The position numbers and the translations under genes are program-made. DNA of 11,003 bases from Agathobacter sp. (lineage in GTDB: Bacteria; Bacillota_A; Clostridia; Lachnospirales; Lachnospiraceae), in contig JAGBEZ010000042.1 of the NCBI GenBank assembly GCA_017936725.1, positions 1 to 11,003 on the forward strand, read 5' to 3'. The notes below the pieces were generated by a model that did no database searches, was not told the origin of the DNA, and worked only from the letters and a program-made list of their open reading frames with translations. The first letter of the stretch is position 1, and every line of letters begins with the position of its first letter. Positions 7,201 through 11,003 of this stretch are shown in pieces.

Positions 7201-9101
7201 TGGCACCAGGAAGAGGACCTAGAGGACCAGTTCCCAAAATTAGTAATCCAGGACAGCTTTTATCCCGACTGATGAAGTTTATCTTCTCTCGTTACTTGAT
7301 GCATTATGTTGTTGTCCTCATTTGTATTTTTGCTTCTGTGTTTTGCAGTGTACAGGGAACACTCTTTATGCAGACATTAATCGACGATTATATCGCACCG
7401 ATGATTGGTACGGCAAATCCAGACTATGGACCACTCATTGGGGCCATGAGCCGTGTGGCGATTTTCTACGCATTAGGCGTAGTTGCAGCCTTTGTGCAGC
7501 AGAAAATATTGATTTATGTATCGCAGGGATGTATCCGCGATATGCGAAATGAATTGTTCAATCATATGCAGGATTTGCCGATTCGTTACTTTGATACCCA
7601 TGCACACGGCGACATCATGTCTGTATATACCAATGATATCGACACGCTTCGACAGATGGTAAGCCAAAGCATTCCACAGATGATTAACTCTGTGATTACA
7701 ATTGTGACCGTATTTATCAACATGTGTATTTTGAGCGTGCCGCTTACGATACTTTCGGTATTGGTAGTTGTGGTAAGTATTGTTGTGTCAAAGCACTATG
7801 CGGGATATTCAAGCCGTTATTTCCTTGCGCAGCAAAAGGACGTAGGTAAATTAAATGGTTTTGTAGAAGAGATGCTTTCTGGACAGAAAGTAGTAAAGGT
7901 ATTCACACATGAAGATGAAAATATAGAAGAGTTCCATCAATTAAGTGAGAACTTATTCCAAAGTTCGAATAATGCACATTTTTACTCAGGTTGTATGGGA
8001 CCGATTAACAACAACATCGGTCATATTGGATACGTGCTTTGTGCGATGTTTGGAGGTGTTTTGGCGTTAGTGGGCTTCGGTGGTTTTACCATTGGTAAGC
8101 TGGCAAGCTTCCTTACCTTTAATAAGAGTTTTAACCAGCCAATTAACCATGTGGTACAGCAGATGAACAGTATCATCATGGCGCTTGCAGGCTGTGAACG
8201 TATCTTTGCGCTATTAGATGAAGAGCCTGAAACGGATGAAGGCTATGTAACGTTGGTAAATGTAAAAGAAGAAAACGGAGAACTCGTTGAAACCGAAGAA
8301 CGTACTGGACGCTGGGCTTGGAAACATCCACACAAAGAAGAAGGAACAGTAACCTATCACGAATTATTAGGAGATGTCGTATTTGATGGTGTAGATTTTG
8401 GCTATGTACCTGAAAAAATCGTGCTTCATGATATAAAGATGTTTGCAACACCAGGTCAGAAAATTGCTTTTGTAGGTTCTACAGGTGCAGGCAAGACGAC
8501 GATTACCAACCTGATTAACCGTTTCTACGACATTCAGGATGGTAAGATTCGTTATGATGGTATCAATATCAATAAGATTAAAAAGGCAGATCTGCGCCGT
8601 TCCCTTGGTATCGTACTTCAGGATACGCATTTGTTTACCGATACTGTAGCAAACAATATCCGTTATGGGAAACTGGATGCGACGCATGAAGAAGTAGTAG
8701 CTGCTGCGAAACTGGCAAATGCAGATACGTTTATCCGTCAGCTCCCAGATGGCTATGATACCGTATTGACGGGAGATGGTGCAAACCTTAGTCAGGGACA
8801 AAGACAGCTTCTTGCGATTGCGCGTGCTGCGATTGCAGACCCACCTGTACTGATTCTAGATGAAGCGACCAGCTCTATTGATACACGTACGGAACGTATC
8901 GTACAGGATGGTATGGATAAACTGATGCATGGCCGTACGACGTTTGTCATTGCGCATCGACTTTCTACGATTCGAAACAGCGATTGCATCATGGTATTAG
9001 AGCAGGGACGTATCATAGAGCGAGGAAACCACGAAGAACTCATGGAAGAAAAGGGTAAATACTATCAACTCTACACAGGTATGAAAGCAAGTTCCCACTA
9101 G
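7200..9101 (+). CDS. ABC exporter half-transporter, catalytic-site subunit (BmrD-like)
   Basis: Half-transporter of 633 residues that pairs with the preceding product. A short basic, Pro/Gly-rich N-terminus (1-18) leads into a six-helix exporter domain (about 25-335) and an ATPase domain (393-620). Walker A is GSTGAGKT (426-433), the Q-loop is Gln474, Walker B ends in Asp554-Glu555 with the catalytic Glu present, and the switch His is 586 (IAHRLST). The signature is LSQGQ (530-534) rather than LSGGQ. In the dimer this subunit would supply the active Walker motifs facing the VSGGQ of subunit 1, while its altered signature faces the degenerate site. A charged segment of about 50 residues (341-390, with GRWAWKHPHKEEG) separates the two domains. 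The gene overlaps its partner by one base (TAATG) and is the last of the cluster. Substrate is unknown. Confidence 0.94.
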   Translation: MAPGRGPRGPVPKISNPGQLLSRLMKFIFSRYLMHYVVVLICIFASVFCSVQGTLFMQTLIDDYIAPMIGTANPDYGPLIGAMSRVAIFYALGVVAAFVQQKILIYVSQGCIRDMRNELFNHMQDLPIRYFDTHAHGDIMSVYTNDIDTLRQMVSQSIPQMINSVITIVTVFINMCILSVPLTILSVLVVVVSIVVSKHYAGYSSRYFLAQQKDVGKLNGFVEEMLSGQKVVKVFTHEDENIEEFHQLSENLFQSSNNAHFYSGCMGPINNNIGHIGYVLCAMFGGVLALVGFGGFTIGKLASFLTFNKSFNQPINHVVQQMNSIIMALAGCERIFALLDEEPETDEGYVTLVNVKEENGELVETEERTGRWAWKHPHKEEGTVTYHELLGDVVFDGVDFGYVPEKIVLHDIKMFATPGQKIAFVGSTGAGKTTITNLINRFYDIQDGKIRYDGININKIKKADLRRSLGIVLQDTHLFTDTVANNIRYGKLDATHEEVVAAAKLANADTFIRQLPDGYDTVLTGDGANLSQGQRQLLAIARAAIADPPVLILDEATSSIDTRTERIVQDGMDKLMHGRTTFVIAHRLSTIRNSDCIMVLEQGRIIERGNHEELMEEKGKYYQLYTGMKASSH

Positions 9102-9168
9102 ATATAGTAAAAATACGAAAAATAAAACTATACAAAAATTATTAGTAAAATTTGGTAATATTGTTCAT

Positions 9169-9203
9169 AAAACGCCGGAAACCTTGATTTTTCGGCGTTT
9201 TTT
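9169..9203 (+). terminator. Rho-independent terminator of the lyase/ABC cluster
   Basis: The stem AAAACGCCG (9169-9177) pairs with CGGCGTTTT (9193-9201), can extend inward by a G-U and three A-T pairs, and runs into six T (9198-9203). It lies 67 bases after the second ABC stop. Confidence 0.9.
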
Positions 9204-9227
9204 AGCGCTTTCGCACAGTAAAGCAAA

Positions 9228-9243
9228 CCACAAATTCTAGTTT
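9228..9243 (+). promoter_or_regulatory. Candidate upstream NrdR box
   Basis: CCACAAATTCTAGTTT matches 10 of 16 positions of the palindromic NrdR consensus ACACAATATATTGTGT, which I give from memory. On its own this is weak. Its value comes from lying 32 bp, start to start, from the better box at 9260. That leaves a 16-bp gap, the tandem spacing known for NrdR sites before ribonucleotide reductase genes. Confidence 0.5.
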
Positions 9244-9250
9244 TTTTAAG

Positions 9251-9278
9251 TTGACAAAACCACAAGATATTGTATAAT
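9251..9278 (+). promoter_or_regulatory. Sigma-A promoter of nrdD
   Basis: TTGACA (9251-9256) and TATAAT (9273-9278) are both perfect hexamers separated by 16 bases. The predicted start is near 9285, giving a leader of about 98 bases. Confidence 0.88.
9260..9275 (+). promoter_or_regulatory. NrdR box within the nrdD promoter
   Basis: CCACAAGATATTGTAT matches 13 of 16 positions of the NrdR consensus. It fills the -35/-10 spacer and enters the -10 hexamer, so NrdR bound here would block RNA polymerase. NrdR is an ATP/dATP-sensing repressor of ribonucleotide reductase genes. Its own gene is not in the window. Confidence 0.65.
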
Positions 9279-9303
9279 TGGTAGTACATTGTTACTTTAA
9301 ATA

Positions 9304-9369
9304 ATGGCGAAGGTTGCGAAAGAACTAGAAGTTACAGCACTCTTTGCTTTTGGATATGGTATTAAGTGA
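9304..9369 (+). CDS. Possible 21-residue leader peptide upstream of nrdD
   Basis: The frame runs ATG to TGA and would encode MAKVAKELEVTALFAFGYGIK. It begins about 19 bases after the predicted transcript start, with no ribosome binding site before it. Its stop shares base 9369 with the first A of the nrdD ribosome binding site, which could allow translational coupling. Short frames arise often by chance, so this is a candidate only. Confidence 0.2.
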   Translation: MAKVAKELEVTALFAFGYGIK

Positions 9370-9382
9370 AGGAGAGAGACGA

Positions 9383-11003
9383 ATGAAGATTATCAAAAGA
9401 AGTGGTAGCGAAGTAGAATTTGATGTAACGAAAATTGTAGCGGCAATTATCAAAGCAAACGAATCGGTATTGGATTACGAAAAACTCACAGACAAAACAA
9501 TCGAAGAAATTGCAAGAAATGTAGAAAACGCATGTGAGAACATGAAACGTTCTCCAAGCGTGGAAGAGATTCAGGATATGGTAGAAAACCAGTTAATGAA
9601 TCACCGTGCATTCAATGTAGCACGTAACTATATTACCTATCGTTATAAGAGAGCTTTGGTTCGTAAATCAAACTCTACAGATGAGCAGATTCTTAGTTTG
9701 CTTGAATGTAATAACGAAGAAGTAAAACAGGAAAATTCAAACAAGAATCCTACGGTGAACAGCGTTCAGCGTGATTATATGGCGGGGGAAGTAAGTAAAG
9801 ATATCACCAAGAGATTCCTTCTTCCAGAAGATATCGTAGATGCACATGAAAAAGGTCTTATCCATTTCCATGACGCAGACTACTTTGCACAGCATATGCA
9901 TAACTGCTGTCTGGTAAACTTAGAAGATATGCTCCAGAATGGCACAGTTATTAGTGAAACCATGATTGATAAGCCAAAGAGTTTTTCTACTGCTTGTAAT
10001 ATTGCTACACAGGCGATTGCGCAGATTGCAAGTTCACAGTATGGCGGACAGAGTATTTCTCTTACACATTTGGCACCATTTGTACAGGTAAGCCGTTTGA
10101 AATTCCGTCAGGCAGTAAAAGAAGAATTTGATGCAGTTGGCATCGAATACACCGAAGAAATGATCAATAAAGTAGCAGAACTCCGTGTAAAAGAAGAAAT
10201 CAACCGTGGCGTTCAGATGATTCAGTATCAGGTTATCACATTGATGACAACAAATGGACAGGCTCCATTTATTACTGTGTTTATGTATTTGAATGAAGCA
10301 AAAGATGAACAGACGAAGGCTGACCTTGCTGCTATTATCGAAGAAATGCTTCATCAGAGAATTCAGGGTGTAAAAAACGAAAAAGGCGTATTTATCACAC
10401 CTGCGTTCCCTAAACTTATTTATGTATTAGAAGAAGATAACATTACAGAAGATTCGAAATATTGGGAACTTACCAAACTTGCTGCAAAATGTACTGCAAA
10501 GCGTATGGTTCCAGACTATATTTCAGAAAAGAAAATGTTAGAACTCAAAGTGGATAAAAACGGAGAAGGTCATTGCTACACTTGTATGGGATGCCGTAGT
10601 TTCCTTACTCCATATGTGGATCCAGAAACCAATCAGCCAAAATACTATGGACGTTTCAATCAGGGTGTAGTAACACTTAACTTAGTAGATGTGGCTTGTT
10701 CTTCAGGAAGAGATGAAAAGAAATTCTGGGAGATTTTGGATGAAAGACTGGATATCTGTTTCCGTGCACTTATGTGCAGACACAAACGTCTTCTTGGTAC
10801 GCCATCGGATGTAGCCCCAATTCTTTGGCAGAATGGTGCGTTAGCACGTTTGGAAAAGGGAGAAACCATCGACAAATTGTTATTTGGAGGATATTCTACG
10901 ATTTCCCTTGGTTATGCTGGTTTACATGAATGTGTATATTACATGAAGGGCGTATCTCATACTGATGCAGAAATTGGTACACCATTTGGACTTGCTGTTA
11001 TGA
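9383..11003 (+). CDS. nrdD: Anaerobic (class III) ribonucleoside-triphosphate reductase, 3' end missing
   Basis: Glycyl-radical enzyme that reduces ribonucleoside triphosphates to deoxyribonucleotides for DNA synthesis without oxygen, after activation by the radical-SAM protein NrdG. The window shows 540 codons. The ATG at 9383 follows AAGGAGAG (9369-9376) by six bases. Residues 1 to about 95 form an ATP-cone allosteric domain (KRSGSEVEFDVTKI, then MVENQLMNHRAFNVARNYITYR). The catalytic barrel begins near 127. HNCCLVN (173-179) carries the first active-site cysteine region, and YTCMGCRSFLTP (399-410) carries the cysteine loop expected to hold the thiyl radical, most likely Cys404. The family is usually about 700 residues, so the zinc-binding cysteines and the C-terminal glycyl-radical site lie beyond the edge. 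nrdG would commonly follow. The promoter carries NrdR-like boxes. Confidence 0.96.
   Translation, partial: MKIIKRSGSEVEFDVTKIVAAIIKANESVLDYEKLTDKTIEEIARNVENACENMKRSPSVEEIQDMVENQLMNHRAFNVARNYITYRYKRALVRKSNSTDEQILSLLECNNEEVKQENSNKNPTVNSVQRDYMAGEVSKDITKRFLLPEDIVDAHEKGLIHFHDADYFAQHMHNCCLVNLEDMLQNGTVISETMIDKPKSFSTACNIATQAIAQIASSQYGGQSISLTHLAPFVQVSRLKFRQAVKEEFDAVGIEYTEEMINKVAELRVKEEINRGVQMIQYQVITLMTTNGQAPFITVFMYLNEAKDEQTKADLAAIIEEMLHQRIQGVKNEKGVFITPAFPKLIYVLEEDNITEDSKYWELTKLAAKCTAKRMVPDYISEKKMLELKVDKNGEGHCYTCMGCRSFLTPYVDPETNQPKYYGRFNQGVVTLNLVDVACSSGRDEKKFWEILDERLDICFRALMCRHKRLLGTPSDVAPILWQNGALARLEKGETIDKLLFGGYSTISLGYAGLHECVYYMKGVSHTDAEIGTPFGLAVM

Noticed and set aside
8367..8801. 144-codon open frame on the - strand
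   Set aside because: It is antisense to the conserved ATPase domain of the second ABC subunit and has no recognisable protein features. Other long antisense frames at 5254-5607 and 5742-6110 were rejected for the same reason.
9279..9294. Third NrdR box downstream of the -10 hexamer
   Set aside because: It matches only about 8 of 16 positions and the 19-bp offset is not the tandem spacing.

Overview
The window looks like chromosomal DNA from an anaerobic, low-to-moderate GC Firmicute, most likely a gut Clostridia species of the Lachnospiraceae type. The evidence is strong AAGGAGG ribosome binding sites, consensus sigma-A promoters, AT-rich third codon positions, a class III (oxygen-sensitive) ribonucleotide reductase and a DUF1292-type protein. 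The species cannot be named from the sequence. There are seven protein genes, two of them cut by the window edges, and no tRNA, rRNA, CRISPR array or transposase.

Left part (1-3646): the 3' portion of a GPH/MelB-type sugar:cation symporter on the + strand faces, tail to tail, a cytoplasmic family 2 glycoside hydrolase on the - strand. A 151-base inverted-repeat element that folds into one long hairpin ending in a T-run lies between them. Symporter plus intracellular GH2 suggests uptake and hydrolysis of a small glycoside. The convergent order means they are not one transcript, and symporter partners may lie before the window.

Middle (3647-9101): the 231-bp region between the divergent hydrolase and lyase genes carries a textbook promoter for the hydrolase, with a perfect 12-bp palindrome just upstream of -35 and two overlapping palindromes at the predicted transcript start. 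An extended -10 promoter faces right into a four-gene cluster: a MalY/PatB-type PLP C-S lyase, a very acidic DUF1292-like protein, and two half-transporters forming a heterodimeric ABC exporter. The two ABC genes overlap by one base. Subunit 1 has the degenerate nucleotide-binding residues and subunit 2 the canonical ones. A rho-independent terminator closes the cluster.

Right part (9204-11003): a consensus promoter drives nrdD, the anaerobic ribonucleoside-triphosphate reductase, which runs off the right edge. Two NrdR-box-like 16-mers spaced 32 bp start to start sit on and above this promoter. The leader contains a 21-codon open frame whose stop touches the nrdD ribosome binding site.

Most of this is ordinary core and carbohydrate-use content. 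I see no clear new system. The items most worth checking are the long hairpin element, the operator-like palindromes before the hydrolase, the helical tail of the hydrolase, and the nrdD leader.
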